From Oscillatoriophycideae cyanobacterium NC_groundwater_1537_Pr4_S-0.65um_50_18 (GTDB lineage: Bacteria > Cyanobacteriota > Cyanobacteriia > Elainellales > Elainellaceae): a stretch of DNA of 64,000 nucleotides. This document shows positions 24,403 to 34,338 of this stretch, in pieces. Each line of letters starts with the position of its first letter. Positions within the stretch are counted from its first letter, which is position 1. The notes under the pieces are model-generated. The model made no database searches. It was given only the letters and a program-made list of their open reading frames with translations, and had not been told where the DNA came from. The stretch is taken from assembly GCA_016208305.1 (NCBI GenBank), contig JACQYI010000059.1:52244-116243 (forward strand), in the 5' to 3' direction. The position numbers and the translations under genes were made by a program.

Positions 24403-24539
24403 TTAAGGAACATAGATTAGTCCTGCTTTCCATCGCCAAGTTCTGCAACTGGCAAATGAAGAGTAGCCACATTGCCCAACGAGTGTCACAGCGCTTAATC
24501 CAGAGCATTTTGCGACCGCCAGAAAATTCTGCGAATTAA
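24399..24539 (+). CDS. Candidate 46-residue ORF coupled to the UPF0175 gene
   Basis: GTG 24399 overlaps the UPF0175 stop (GTGA) and the frame runs to TAA 24537-24539: VIKEHRLVLLSIAKFCN, then SQRLIQSILRPPENSAN. The overlap is typical for the second gene of a toxin-antitoxin pair, but the product is far shorter than a PIN toxin and has no recognisable motif. It may be a truncated toxin gene or chance. Confidence 0.35.
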   Translation: MIKEHRLVLLSIAKFCNWQMKSSHIAQRVSQRLIQSILRPPENSAN

Positions 24540-24540
24540 A

Positions 24541-24626
24541 GCGATCGCTCTTCTTGCCTGGAAAACGCGAGAGCGATCGCTGCGCGAGGCTTGCGCTAAC
24601 GCCACCATTCCCACAACAGGAAGTAG
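24541..24626. repeat. HIP1-containing palindromic repeat, copy 2
   Basis: Arms GCGATCGCTCT (24541-24551) and AGAGCGATCGC (24570-24580) are perfect complements. A ~21-bp insertion follows, then CCACAACAGGAAGTAG. It is the second copy of the element at 23738-23802. Confidence 0.65.
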
Positions 24627-24650
24627 TGTCAATTATTAACTGACGTACTG

Positions 24651-24702
24651 GGGTGAATGGGCAGATGAAAGTTTCCCATCCACCCATTCACCCATCTACT
24701 AA
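24651..24702. repeat. Dispersed CCCATTCACCC repeat, copy 2
   Basis: Perfect inverted arms GGGTGAATGGG (24651-24661) and CCCATTCACCC (24683-24693) enclose GCAGATGAAAGTTTCCCATC. It lies just beyond the 3' end of the HtrA gene, where it might act as a terminator-like hairpin. It is related to 8381-8432 and 57121-57189. Confidence 0.55.
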
Positions 24703-24709
24703 TAGACCA

Positions 24710-25972
24710 TTAACCAGCCGCTTGAGCCGGAAGCACCCCTGGCTTAACGCCGATGGTCAAAGTCTGCCCATTGCGGCGAATTTCAAGCGGCAAATCTTCG
24801 CCAATCTTGCTCGACTCCACCGTACTTTGCACCGTGTCGGCGGTTGTGACGGCTGTATTGCCAATCTTTTGGATCACATCCCCGGCCCGAATGCCGGCTC
24901 TGGCGGCTGGAGAGTCTTCCATCACCTTCACCACCAAAATGCCCTGGTCTTCCTGGACGCTTACACCGCTATTGGGATCGCTGTTGATCCGCTGCTTCAT
25001 GTCGGGCGTAATCGTCACCATTTGCACCCCCAGATAGGGATGCTCCACTTTTCCAGTCGAGATTAGCTGATCGCCAATTCTCTTAGCCGTATTGATAGGC
25101 ACCGCAAAGCCCAAGCCCTGCGCCCCATCAATAATGGCCGTGTTGATGCCAATCACTTCGCCCTGCTCATTGAGCAGCGGGCCACCTGAGTTACCCGGAT
25201 TGATGGCGGCATCAGTTTGGATAAAGCCCACCCGGCGATCGGGCACGCCAATTTCTGAGCTAGAGCGACCCGTTGCGCTGATGATGCCTGCCGTTACGGT
25301 ATTGTCTAGCCCTAAAGGATTGCCAATCGCGATCGCCCACTCTCCGGGCTTGAGCAGATCAGAATTGCCCACGGTGACAGCAGGGAGATCCGTCGCCTCA
25401 ATTTTGATCACGGCAACATCGGTTATGGTGTCTTCGCCCATCACCTTACCGCTAAACGATCGCCCATCGGTCAGCGTCACCGAGACTTCATCGGCTCCAT
25501 CCACCACATGGGCGTTGGTCAGCACAATGCCTTTAGAGTCAATAATAAAGCCTGAACCTGTACCTTCCTCAACCCGTCTAGAGCGAGGAGATTCCGATTC
25601 ATTACCAAAAAATTGATTAAAGGCAGGATCATTCGAGAAAAAACCAGGCCCCTGACTAGCCACTGTTCGTTTAGCGTTAATTCGGACAACCGCAGGGCCA
25701 ACCTTCTGCACCGCATTGGCAATAAAGTTAGAGTCAACATTGGCCAACAGACGGCTTGAACCCCCTGTAGAGCTGGGGGGAGCCTCAGTCGGGGTGGTGG
25801 TTTGAGCTAGCCGCACAGTAGGAGATGGAGCGACTGCACTGCTGCCAGGGCTGGCGAGGAGGCGATTACCCATCATGAATCCCCCGGCACCCAAGAGAAC
25901 GAGCGATAGGTAAACCGCTGATTGCTGGATAGAAAATTTACGGACGGCAGAGTAGGGTTCGGGGTGAGTCAT
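24710..25972 (-). CDS. HtrA/Deg-family serine protease with PDZ domain
   Basis: About 420 residues from ATG 25972 (MTHPEPYSAVRKFSIQQSAV), with AGGAAG 10 bases upstream. A single N-terminal membrane anchor (about 20-38) and an Ala/Pro/Thr linker lead to the trypsin-like domain. The triad is His in VLTNAHVVDGADE, Asp in TDVAVIKIE and Ser in NPGNSGGPLL. One C-terminal PDZ domain follows (VKVMEDSPAARAGIRAGDVI). This is the cyanobacterial HhoA/HhoB/HtrA layout, acting in periplasm or thylakoid lumen on damaged proteins. Which of the three paralogues it is cannot be said. Confidence 0.93.
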   Translation of the reverse strand: MTHPEPYSAVRKFSIQQSAVYLSLVLLGAGGFMMGNRLLASPGSSAVAPSPTVRLAQTTTPTEAPPSSTGGSSRLLANVDSNFIANAVQKVGPAVVRINAKRTVASQGPGFFSNDPAFNQFFGNESESPRSRRVEEGTGSGFIIDSKGIVLTNAHVVDGADEVSVTLTDGRSFSGKVMGEDTITDVAVIKIEATDLPAVTVGNSDLLKPGEWAIAIGNPLGLDNTVTAGIISATGRSSSEIGVPDRRVGFIQTDAAINPGNSGGPLLNEQGEVIGINTAIIDGAQGLGFAVPINTAKRIGDQLISTGKVEHPYLGVQMVTITPDMKQRINSDPNSGVSVQEDQGILVVKVMEDSPAARAGIRAGDVIQKIGNTAVTTADTVQSTVESSKIGEDLPLEIRRNGQTLTIGVKPGVLPAQAAG

Positions 25973-26585
25973 GTCAAACTGGCTTCCTGATAAGCACGAA
26001 AGAATATTTATAGTTAGATCTGTAGAGGAGAGATCTCCATAGCTCAATTTTACTGAGCTAACTCTTTCTAAAGTAAGGGCAATGTATGTCAGCAGGATGA
26101 CAAGCTTCCTACAGCGCTGTGAAACTTTTGTCAGACTGCCTTTCAAGCGCTTTTTACAAGCTGACCCGCATTTGTCATCTAAACGTCATGTCGCAATAAC
26201 AAGATTGACAAACTCGGTTGATAGATTTATTTCACAGGTGAATGAATGCTGCGGAGGGGTAGTTGCTAGCTGCCTCTCCTTTTTCCTTTCTAGGGCTGTT
26301 TCTGGGGATTCTTTCTGGCTGTCTAGAGCCACTGACTCGCTGGGTTAGCAAGAGGAAGACAGGAGCGATCGCCAGCCCTGACGCACCAACCCCTCGATTC
26401 ACGGGTGCATCTCGTCGTTAGGGGAGCAGATATTTTGTAGTGATGAAAGAGTGGGATGACGGGCGAGCAAACAACGGCGATCGCATCATCCCACCCTCCC
26501 ACTCTCGTAGCATTTAGAGGCTCCCCCAACGGCTAGATGCGCTCAAGGTTCACCTCCACCTACTTACTTAGAACGCTAAACAACG
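25973..26585. other. Intergenic region upstream of the HtrA gene
   Basis: About 610 bp without a convincing gene. An 88-codon plus-strand frame (26082-26348) is rich in Phe/Ser/Arg and looks non-coding. Around 26445-26515 there are inverted segments GGGATGA/TCATCCC and GAGTGGG/CCCACTC, a possible repeat or terminator for the next gene. Nothing else is recognised. Confidence 0.5.
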
Positions 26586-28781
26586 CTAGGAAGCCAGTCC
26601 GATCGCCCGTTCTACCAGCCCTGCTGCCGTGATGCCGTTAAACGCCATTAGCTCTCCGGCGCTGGCGGTTGTCTCGCCCCGCTTCCAGGCGATCGTATCT
26701 CGCTTAATGGCACTCCGCAGCATGATCGGCTCCAGCATGCCGCTGGCTCCCCCCGCCACGCCAATCAGGGCATCGCCGCCAAACATAGCCTCAAATCCGG
26801 CATCGTCCAAAAAGCCGCCATCAGGCTCAGAGCAGGTGTCCCAGGCCACATCGCTGGGGCGATAGAGGCGGCGAGGACTGACGATCGAGACAATTCGCAC
26901 GCCGTAGCCTTGGGCTTCTAGTGCTTTTGCGGCTTCAAACACGGGCATCAAAATCATGTCGCCCACGACCGCAAAGACAATCGTTTTGCTGCCAGAAGAT
27001 TCATGCAGGGTTATCGCTCCATCCTGCAACGCTTGGCGGGTTTGGGCTAAGGTCGTGCGAATCGGCAGCGGCGACTTGCTGGCCGTAATCACCACGCCCT
27101 TATTGACAGTAGACAATCCCCACTCATAGCAAGCCTGGATGCTGTTGGCATCGGGCGGAAACAGCGGAAAGACATTGCCGTTGCGCATCATGGCGGCAAA
27201 ATAGGCTTCGATTTCTGGGCGTTGGTGCGTCCAGCCGTTGCGTCCTTGCTCTAGCGCGCCAGCCGTAAACAACGTAATTGTAGAAGGCGTGGGTCGGCGC
27301 AACTCCGCCATCGCCTGAGTCACCGTTTGCCAAATGGGTAAACCGTTGATTGCAAAAGACTCGTAAGAACACCAGAGGCTACGCGCCCCCATCAGCGACA
27401 GACCTACGGCCAATCCGGCACAGGCATCTTCGCTTAGCGGCTCATAGACTTGCCCGATCGGACTCTGGTTATAGAGCGGATCTTCAGTGGGGTGGATGAT
27501 CTTCAAGCCCTGGTTAATATTGGCAATACCCGATGCCTCGTTGCCGTCAGCATTGGTCACAAGATACTGCGCATCTTTTTGCCCCACATAGGCCACGAGC
27601 TGACCCATTGCCGTCGTAGAAATTTTGGCTTCGTCGATCGCATATTCTTCTAGTGGCAGCTCTCCCAAATCGGCTAATGGCAAGATGGATTCTGTCACCG
27701 AGACTTGACTGGCCGAACCGCCCGTCGATCGCTCACAGTTTGTGCGGACTAGCTCCCAGGCAGCAGCAGGCAGCGCCCGCGACTTTAAACCTGCCACAAT
27801 GTCAGCATTGTCGAGGGTATGGTGCCCATAGAGGTTGTGAGACTTGGCTCCGCGTGCGTGAACGCCAGCCCCTTTAAGCTGTTTGATAATAAAGACCGTC
27901 AGCTTGCCGCTTAAGGCAGACTTAGCTGCTTTGTCTACGCCTTCTAGAACAGCTTGGGTAAAGGCAAGGCGCTGCTCAGGCGAGAAAGCGGTGCTGTCTA
28001 CATAGGCTCCGGGCTGGTTCTGATCATCGTAGTCCTTGGCATCCACGAGCACCACTTCTTCAAAGCCGTTGCCCTGCCAATAGGCGGTCATGCTGGCATT
28101 GGTGTGCAGAGACACCATGCTGTGGTGTTCTTGCGAGTAGCCATTCCACACCAGCACAGGCAGGAAGTTGGTGACGCTAGGGAAAGCCGTATGGAAATGC
28201 GCCATGCTGCTCATGGGGTAGGGTTCGCCCATGCCGCCATCACCCATCGTGAAGGGAAAGAGGGTGCCTTTGTGCAGCAGAGCCGCCGCCATCGCAAAGT
28301 GCTGTCCCTGTCCGAGCGGCCCTGCGGGAGCCAAAATGCCCGGAATGTAGCCCGATAGATGTCCCAGCAAGCCGTGCTGTTCGCGGAAGCGATCGCGCAA
28401 TTCTTGCACGGTGCTGATGCCCATCGCTTCTAAGGAGCGATCGAGAAACATGGCGCTGTAGAAGCCAGGGGCATGGTGCCCGACTTCGGTCAGAATGTTC
28501 TTGTGACCCAGCATCACCAAGGCGGCATAGGCTTCGGTTTGGCTGGCAAAGCCGCCCGGATGTCCTGATGCTTTGCTGGCAGTAACTTGCAGCGTCAGGT
28601 AGCGCAGGGCATCTGCATAGAGCAGCGTTTGATAGACGGCGATCGGATCAGAAGGACTGGCGATCGCTTTGCTGCCTTCGGCAATGGCTGGAGCTTTGCC
28701 ATAGGTCTCGAACCCTGGCGGAGCGTCGCCAAAGTACTGAATTCCTTCACAAAAAGCAGGGATTTGAGTAACAACAGCCAT
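26586..28781 (-). CDS. Transketolase-like thiamine diphosphate enzyme (annotated phosphoketolase in some genomes)
   Basis: 731 residues. The N-terminal half has TASKASGHPGGFASQTEAY, GPLGQGQHFAMAAALLHKGT and GDGGMGEP (the thiamine diphosphate/metal motif). A middle pyrimidine-binding domain carries TNADGNEASGIANIN and CSYESFAINGLPIWQT. The C-terminal domain (VRIVSIVSPRRLYRPS) resembles transketolase domain III. It resembles a second cyanobacterial family sometimes labelled phosphoketolase; it lacks the classical phosphoketolase N-terminal motifs I know. It could act on sugar phosphates of the Calvin or phosphoketolase pathways; substrate unknown. Confidence 0.7.
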   Translation of the reverse strand: MAVVTQIPAFCEGIQYFGDAPPGFETYGKAPAIAEGSKAIASPSDPIAVYQTLLYADALRYLTLQVTASKASGHPGGFASQTEAYAALVMLGHKNILTEVGHHAPGFYSAMFLDRSLEAMGISTVQELRDRFREQHGLLGHLSGYIPGILAPAGPLGQGQHFAMAAALLHKGTLFPFTMGDGGMGEPYPMSSMAHFHTAFPSVTNFLPVLVWNGYSQEHHSMVSLHTNASMTAYWQGNGFEEVVLVDAKDYDDQNQPGAYVDSTAFSPEQRLAFTQAVLEGVDKAAKSALSGKLTVFIIKQLKGAGVHARGAKSHNLYGHHTLDNADIVAGLKSRALPAAAWELVRTNCERSTGGSASQVSVTESILPLADLGELPLEEYAIDEAKISTTAMGQLVAYVGQKDAQYLVTNADGNEASGIANINQGLKIIHPTEDPLYNQSPIGQVYEPLSEDACAGLAVGLSLMGARSLWCSYESFAINGLPIWQTVTQAMAELRRPTPSTITLFTAGALEQGRNGWTHQRPEIEAYFAAMMRNGNVFPLFPPDANSIQACYEWGLSTVNKGVVITASKSPLPIRTTLAQTRQALQDGAITLHESSGSKTIVFAVVGDMILMPVFEAAKALEAQGYGVRIVSIVSPRRLYRPSDVAWDTCSEPDGGFLDDAGFEAMFGGDALIGVAGGASGMLEPIMLRSAIKRDTIAWKRGETTASAGELMAFNGITAAGLVERAIGLAS

Positions 28782-29193
28782 GAATTCAAAGACCTCTTGA
28801 CAACTAACTTGAACAACTCACTTAAATGGGATTGCTTCATCTGGGTAGGTTCTTTTGCAAAGAAATCCATCCCTGACACCCACAACGCACTCGGCAAAAT
28901 TAACCCAGCAAATGAACCCGGCAACGGGCAGAAAGATCGGCGCTAATTTTTAAGATTCGTTTAATCATTAAATCCTATCGCCAGATGGCGTTATCAAGCG
29001 GGCGATCGCTTCATGCGCTCTCTATAGAATTTATGATGATAAACCTAAGAATTGTTCATAGCGATCGCCTTAGCCAAATCCTGCTGCTCTAATTCGTCCG
29101 AAGCCGACAGTTTTTTGCAGCTCAAAAGACTAGGCTTGATGACAGAAGCAAATTTTGGCTGAAGCTAAAAAATAAAGAGATGTAGAGCGACGG
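28782..29193. other. Intergenic region between divergent genes
   Basis: About 410 bp containing the leaders of the transketolase-like gene (-) and the glutamine amidotransferase gene (+). Two HIP1 sites are present. Overlapping frames of ~110 codons on both strands (28587-28946) extend into the coding region of the neighbour and look like shadows. No other feature is recognised. Confidence 0.5.
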
Positions 29194-29964
29194 TTGCAAA
29201 TTGTGGAAAAAGTTTTAGTTGTTGTTCATCAAGAGACTTCAGAGCCAGGTCTGGTAGGGCAGGTCTTGCAGGAGAGCGGGTATACCCTAGATATTCGCTG
29301 TCCGGCGATCGGCATAGAATTGCCCCAGACCCTAGAGGATCATGCCGGAGTCGTCGTCTTTGGTGGCCCTATGAGCGCCAATGATGATGATCTGCCCTTT
29401 ATTCGGGCTGAGCTAGACTGGATTCCGCTTGTCCTCAATTCGGGTACGCCTTATCTGGGTATCTGTCTCGGCGCACAGCTCTTGGCTCGCGTGCTAGGCG
29501 CAAAGGTGATGCCCCACCCCCAAGAGCTACGCGAAATTGGCTACGTTCCAATTCAGCCTTTGCCCGTTGCTCACAATCCGCTATCAGACCTGACTGAAGT
29601 TTACCAATGGCATAAGGAAGGCTTTGAGCTGCCGTCTGGTGCAGCCCTCTTGGCTACAGGCAGCGTCTTTCCCCATCAGGCTTTTCGGTATGGCAAGGCC
29701 GCCTACGGCACCCAGTTTCATCCAGAAATTACCCGCGCCATGATCGATCGCTGGATCTCGAAAGTGCCAGAACAGCTAGAGCTACCGGGCGCACAGCCCT
29801 ATGACGCCCATATGCAAGGGTTCGATCGCCATGCTGACAACGTTGAGCAATGGCTGCGAAGATTTTTGGTACAAGATTGGCTCACGCTAGGGCAAGGCTG
29901 TTGCAATTGCCCCCAAGCAGCCTTGGCAGGCTCAAAATTAGGCACAAAACCTGCCGCCACTTGA
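29194..29964 (+). CDS. Class I glutamine amidotransferase-like protein
   Basis: 256 residues. A GATase1 domain with the nucleophile Cys91 in GICLGAQ and the His-Glu pair in QFHPE, preceded by the oxyanion strand VVVFGGPMSANDD. Stand-alone members of this family (GMP-synthase-like) are often linked to polyamine or glutamyl-peptide breakdown, but the substrate is unknown. The start is either TTG 29194 or GTG 29203; neither has a good ribosome site. The C-terminal tail (about 215-256) is Cys/Ala-rich and not conserved. Confidence 0.82.
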   Translation: MQIVEKVLVVVHQETSEPGLVGQVLQESGYTLDIRCPAIGIELPQTLEDHAGVVVFGGPMSANDDDLPFIRAELDWIPLVLNSGTPYLGICLGAQLLARVLGAKVMPHPQELREIGYVPIQPLPVAHNPLSDLTEVYQWHKEGFELPSGAALLATGSVFPHQAFRYGKAAYGTQFHPEITRAMIDRWISKVPEQLELPGAQPYDAHMQGFDRHADNVEQWLRRFLVQDWLTLGQGCCNCPQAALAGSKLGTKPAAT

Positions 29965-30160
29965 CTGCCGCTACTTGACTGCCGCTACTTGATGGAATTT
30001 TCCCTCCTTCAGGTTTCTCGATCACATACAACGCGGCAAAATTAATCTATAAGCTGAATTTGGGGGGCACAATGCGTTCCCTAAATTCAGCTTTTCTAAT
30101 TCAGCTCTATGGCCATAACCCAAATTTCCTTTTAAGCAGCCTTCAAGGGAGTAATCACAC

Positions 30161-33100
30161 ATGACGCAGCTAGGGTTACTCGTTCTCGGAGGAGTGATGG
30201 GTGGCTTAGTCGGATTTCTGCTCGGACGCATCCAATGGCCTAACGCGATCGCCAGCCGCAGCCGACCTACGGCAGAGGGCAACCTGGGTGAAGCAACGCC
30301 ACCGCAATACGAACGGATTGTGTCAAACATCCCCGATGGGGTGGCTCTGATCGATCGCGCCTACATTTATCAATGGGTCAACCAAACTCACCTCAACAGA
30401 TTTCAGAAACCCCAATCGGCCATTGTGGGGCATAGGATGAGCGAAATGATGGGGGAATTCCGGTTTCAGCAGGTGATTAAACCTCGGATCGATCGCTGTC
30501 TGACCGGAGAAACGATTCGTCAAGAAGAATGGTTTGACTATCCAGAGGGGCGGCGTTTTATCGGTTTGACCTATACGCCTTACATAGCGCAAGAGGGCAC
30601 TATTTCAGGAGTGGTGGTGACAACCCGCGACCTAACGGAGCTGAAGCAGGCAGAAGAAGATCTGAAAGAATCAAAAGCTTTTTTAAAGCAAATTATCAAC
30701 GTCATCTCCGACACCATCTTTGTCAAGAATGAGCAATACCAGTTTGTTTTAGTCAATCAGGCCATTTGTCACTTAAGCGGTATCCCTGAAGCAGAGTTTC
30801 TAGGTCGTTCAGACTATGACTTCTTTCCCAAAGAACAAGCCGATCACTTCCGGCAAAAAGATCAGCAAGTCTTTCAAACCCAACTAGAAGATGTCGTCGA
30901 AGAACCACTGACCACCTTAGCGGGCGAGACACGCTGGCTATTAACCAAAAAGATCTGCTTTCAAAACCAGCAGGGTCAGAAATTTTTGGTTGGCTCTAGT
31001 CAAGACATTACAGAACGCAAGCTCACAGAATCGGCACTGCGACAGCAGGCTCACCAAGAGCAGGCTTTAAATTGGATTGTCCAGAGCATTCGCAACTCGC
31101 TGGATTTGGATCAAATCTTTTTAGCCGCCACCCGCGAATTTGCCGAACTCTTGCAGCTCGATTTGGTAAGCGTGGCGCAAGTCTTTCCGGAGCGCCGCTG
31201 CACTGTGCCGATCGCCGAACATATTCGTAAACCAGGCGCTCTTTCGCTGCTGGGCGCTGAAATCCCAGATGAAAATAATCCCATTGCGGCGCGGCTCTCC
31301 CAACGGGAAATCGTTGTGGTGGAAAACACGCATACTCTGGGCGATGTCGTGCATCCTGCCGTGGCTCAGCATTATCCTGTTGCCTGGTTGCTGGTGCCCC
31401 TAGAGGTGAATGAACGCGTGTGGGGCAATTTGGTCGGGGTCAAGTCTCCTTTGCCTGCCACTTTCACAGAAGATGAAATTCACTTAGCCCGTCGGTTTGC
31501 CGATCAGCTGGCGATCGCCATTCAGCAGGCCAACCTCTATCAGCAAGCGCAACTAGAGCTAGCAGAACGACAGCAGATCGAAACGGCTTTGCACCAGTTC
31601 AACCAAGAACTAGAGCAGCGGGTACAAGAGCGCACCGCCGAGTTTCAGGAAAGCAGAGATTTGTTTAAGGCAACTTTTCAGGAGTCTGCCGACGCCATTT
31701 TTCTAGTCGATCCAACCTCTCTGCTGATTTTGGACTGTAATCAGCGGGCCGTAGATCTCTTTGAGGCCGATCGCAAACAGAATTTGATCGGCATTCAGGG
31801 CTACACCCTGCATAAAGCGCCTTTCTCCGATGCCGACCTGACTAAGATGCGCCAAGAATTCAAGATCAAAGGCGTATGGTGTCAAGAAATTGAGTACCGC
31901 AGTCTCAAAGGCTGCTGTTTCTGGGGCAATCTGGCCTCCAAACGAATTCAGGTTGCAGGGCGACAAATGAATCTGGTACGCATCACAGATATTAGCGATC
32001 GCAAGCGCGTCGAAGCCGAACGACAGCAGGCCGAAGCAGCATTGCGCCAAAGTGAGGCTCGGTTTCAGCATCTTGCTGCCAACATACCGGGCATTTTCTA
32101 TCAGTCTGTCATCCGATCGGATGGTTCCCGTCAGTTCCATTACATTAGCTCTGGGTTGCAGCGCCTCCTTGAGGTTGAGCCAGAGCAGGTTATGGAAGAC
32201 CCCAATCTTTTTTGGACAATGGTGCATCCAGAAGATGTGGAATCGCTGCGGGCAGAAATTACCCGCACTCTGCTCACGCGAGAATCCTTTCAGTTTGAGT
32301 ATCGAATCATTTCGCCATCCGGCTGTATCCGGTGGATTCACAATGCTGCCAGTCGAGAATATCTCACCAATGGCGACATTGTCTCTGATGGAGTGGTGCT
32401 GGACATTACTGAGCGTAAGCGCAGCGAGGCAGAACGCATCCAGGCAGAAAGGGCGCTCAAAGCCAGCGAAACCAGCTTCCGCAGGTTGATTGAAGATCTT
32501 CAGGTGGGAGTTGTGGTTTTTGATCCCGATATGACTCCACGGTTGTTTAACACCAAGATGTTAGAGCTTGTGGAAACCACCGCAGAGGAAATGCTGAACA
32601 GCACTTTACTCGATGCGCGTTGGGATGTGATTCAAGAAGATGGGTCGCCTATGCCTGCTGCCGAATATCCGGCGATGAAAGCCAAACTCACCCGTCAGCC
32701 TGTGCTGAATGTCGTTCTGGGTATCCATCGTCCGCTCTCACAAGACCGGGCTTGGCTGCTGGTTACCGCAGAACCTCAGCTCAACGAGGAGGGCGAAGTT
32801 CAACGGGTGATTGCGACTGCGAGTGATATTAGCGATCGCAAACGCGCCGAAGAAACGCTCCGCCAGTTTGCCAGACGAGAACATCTGCTGCGAACCGTCA
32901 CCCAGCAGATCCATCAATCTCTGAATTTAGAGCATATTTTGGATATTGCAGTGACAGAAGTGCGGCAAATGCTGCAAACCGACCGATCCTTAATTTTTCA
33001 CCTCACCTCCGACTCAGCCGGAGTGGTGTTAAAAGAATCCGTCTTGCCAGAGTATCCCAGTACGGTTTCAATGCGCTGTGAAAATGCCTGTTTTCCGCCC

Positions 33101-34180
33101 CAGTGCCGCATTCACGATCGCCAGGGCAACCCGCAAGTCATTCCCGATGTAACGCAGGATGAGTGGGCTTTTTGTTTGTCGAGCTTTGGACAGGCATCGG
33201 GGGTAAAGTCTCAAGTGGTGGCTCCCATTGTGCTCAACCTAGAGGATACTGAGCCTCGCCTCTGGGGATTACTCATCGTCCATAGCTGCGCCTACTATCG
33301 CCAGTGGGAACCTGCGGAAGTTGCTCTATTGCAGCAAGTCGCTAACCAACTGGCGATCGCCCTCCAGCAGTCAGCGCTCTATCAAAAGATTCAAACCGAG
33401 CTGACTGAACGCCGACAAATTGAAGCGCAACTCCGTGCTTCTCTTCAAGAAAAAGAGATTTTACTCAAGGAGGTGCATCATCGGGTCAAAAACAACCTGC
33501 AAGTCATCTCTTCAATGCTCTGGTTACAGGCCAAAGCCACCCAACATTCCAGCGTTTTTAACGCTTTAGCCGATACGCGCATCCGCCTACAGGCAATGGC
33601 GTTAATTCACGAAACGCTTTACGAATCTACGGATTTAGAGCAATTGAACTTCCACGAATATATTCAACGGCTGGCAACGACAATTTTGGCAGCTAATGCT
33701 CGCTCCAACCCGATTCGTCTGATCTACCATCTGCAACCTGTTGTTTTGAATCTAGAAACAGCAATTCCCTGTGGCTTGTTGCTCAATGAGTTAGTGAGCA
33801 ATGCGGTGAAACATGCCTTTCCCGCCGAGCAAGCTGGGGAAATTTGTATCACACTAGAGGAGCAGGTTTCTTTGAAGCCTGAACGCTCAAGACCTGAAAG
33901 CTTTCCTGAAGCAGTTGGCGTATCGATCGCAGAGTTATCGACTGGAGAGATGTCGCCAGTTCAGCCAGAATATATTAGGCAATATGTCTTGACCGTTCAA
34001 GACAATGGGGTCGGCATTCCTGCTGATTTAAACTTGAAAGAGCTTAAATCTTTAGGACTCAAGATCGCCTATGATTTGGCATTACAACTGAGAGGAAATT
34101 TAGAACTAGATTGCACCTGCGGCACCCGGTTTCAATTAACTTTTTCGGCATTAAAATACCGTAATCGGCTTCAGCGTTGA
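30161..34180 (+). CDS. Multi-PAS/GAF sensor histidine kinase (HisKA_2 type)
   Basis: 1339 residues. A short hydrophobic N-terminus (5-25) is followed by PAS domains (about 45-160 and 165-290), GAF1 (about 300-455), a coiled coil, three more PAS domains (about 500-890), GAF2 (about 900-1090), and a HisKA_2 dimerisation domain with phosphoacceptor His1107 in EVHHRVKNN. The HATPase is C-terminal (LLLNELVSNAVKHAF, QDNGVGIP). GAF2 carries Cys977 (NACF) and Cys1005 (FCLSSF), 28 residues apart as in DXCF-type cyanobacteriochromes, but with altered neighbours. It is followed by a receiver-kinase gene, the likely partner. Confidence 0.9.
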   Translation: MTQLGLLVLGGVMGGLVGFLLGRIQWPNAIASRSRPTAEGNLGEATPPQYERIVSNIPDGVALIDRAYIYQWVNQTHLNRFQKPQSAIVGHRMSEMMGEFRFQQVIKPRIDRCLTGETIRQEEWFDYPEGRRFIGLTYTPYIAQEGTISGVVVTTRDLTELKQAEEDLKESKAFLKQIINVISDTIFVKNEQYQFVLVNQAICHLSGIPEAEFLGRSDYDFFPKEQADHFRQKDQQVFQTQLEDVVEEPLTTLAGETRWLLTKKICFQNQQGQKFLVGSSQDITERKLTESALRQQAHQEQALNWIVQSIRNSLDLDQIFLAATREFAELLQLDLVSVAQVFPERRCTVPIAEHIRKPGALSLLGAEIPDENNPIAARLSQREIVVVENTHTLGDVVHPAVAQHYPVAWLLVPLEVNERVWGNLVGVKSPLPATFTEDEIHLARRFADQLAIAIQQANLYQQAQLELAERQQIETALHQFNQELEQRVQERTAEFQESRDLFKATFQESADAIFLVDPTSLLILDCNQRAVDLFEADRKQNLIGIQGYTLHKAPFSDADLTKMRQEFKIKGVWCQEIEYRSLKGCCFWGNLASKRIQVAGRQMNLVRITDISDRKRVEAERQQAEAALRQSEARFQHLAANIPGIFYQSVIRSDGSRQFHYISSGLQRLLEVEPEQVMEDPNLFWTMVHPEDVESLRAEITRTLLTRESFQFEYRIISPSGCIRWIHNAASREYLTNGDIVSDGVVLDITERKRSEAERIQAERALKASETSFRRLIEDLQVGVVVFDPDMTPRLFNTKMLELVETTAEEMLNSTLLDARWDVIQEDGSPMPAAEYPAMKAKLTRQPVLNVVLGIHRPLSQDRAWLLVTAEPQLNEEGEVQRVIATASDISDRKRAEETLRQFARREHLLRTVTQQIHQSLNLEHILDIAVTEVRQMLQTDRSLIFHLTSDSAGVVLKESVLPEYPSTVSMRCENACFPPQCRIHDRQGNPQVIPDVTQDEWAFCLSSFGQASGVKSQVVAPIVLNLEDTEPRLWGLLIVHSCAYYRQWEPAEVALLQQVANQLAIALQQSALYQKIQTELTERRQIEAQLRASLQEKEILLKEVHHRVKNNLQVISSMLWLQAKATQHSSVFNALADTRIRLQAMALIHETLYESTDLEQLNFHEYIQRLATTILAANARSNPIRLIYHLQPVVLNLETAIPCGLLLNELVSNAVKHAFPAEQAGEICITLEEQVSLKPERSRPESFPEAVGVSIAELSTGEMSPVQPEYIRQYVLTVQDNGVGIPADLNLKELKSLGLKIAYDLALQLRGNLELDCTCGTRFQLTFSALKYRNRLQR

Positions 34181-34338
34181 GCCATAGAAACGAGTTACTC
34201 GTCATATCTGAGGCATCTCCCAGAAGAGGCATAATAGCGTCAGTTGATCGCTTGAAGCCCCTCTCTTGAAAACCCTTTCATCCCTTGGCATCGCTCACGT
34301 TAAAACCTAACCTCAACAGATATCGGGACAGAATAGTA

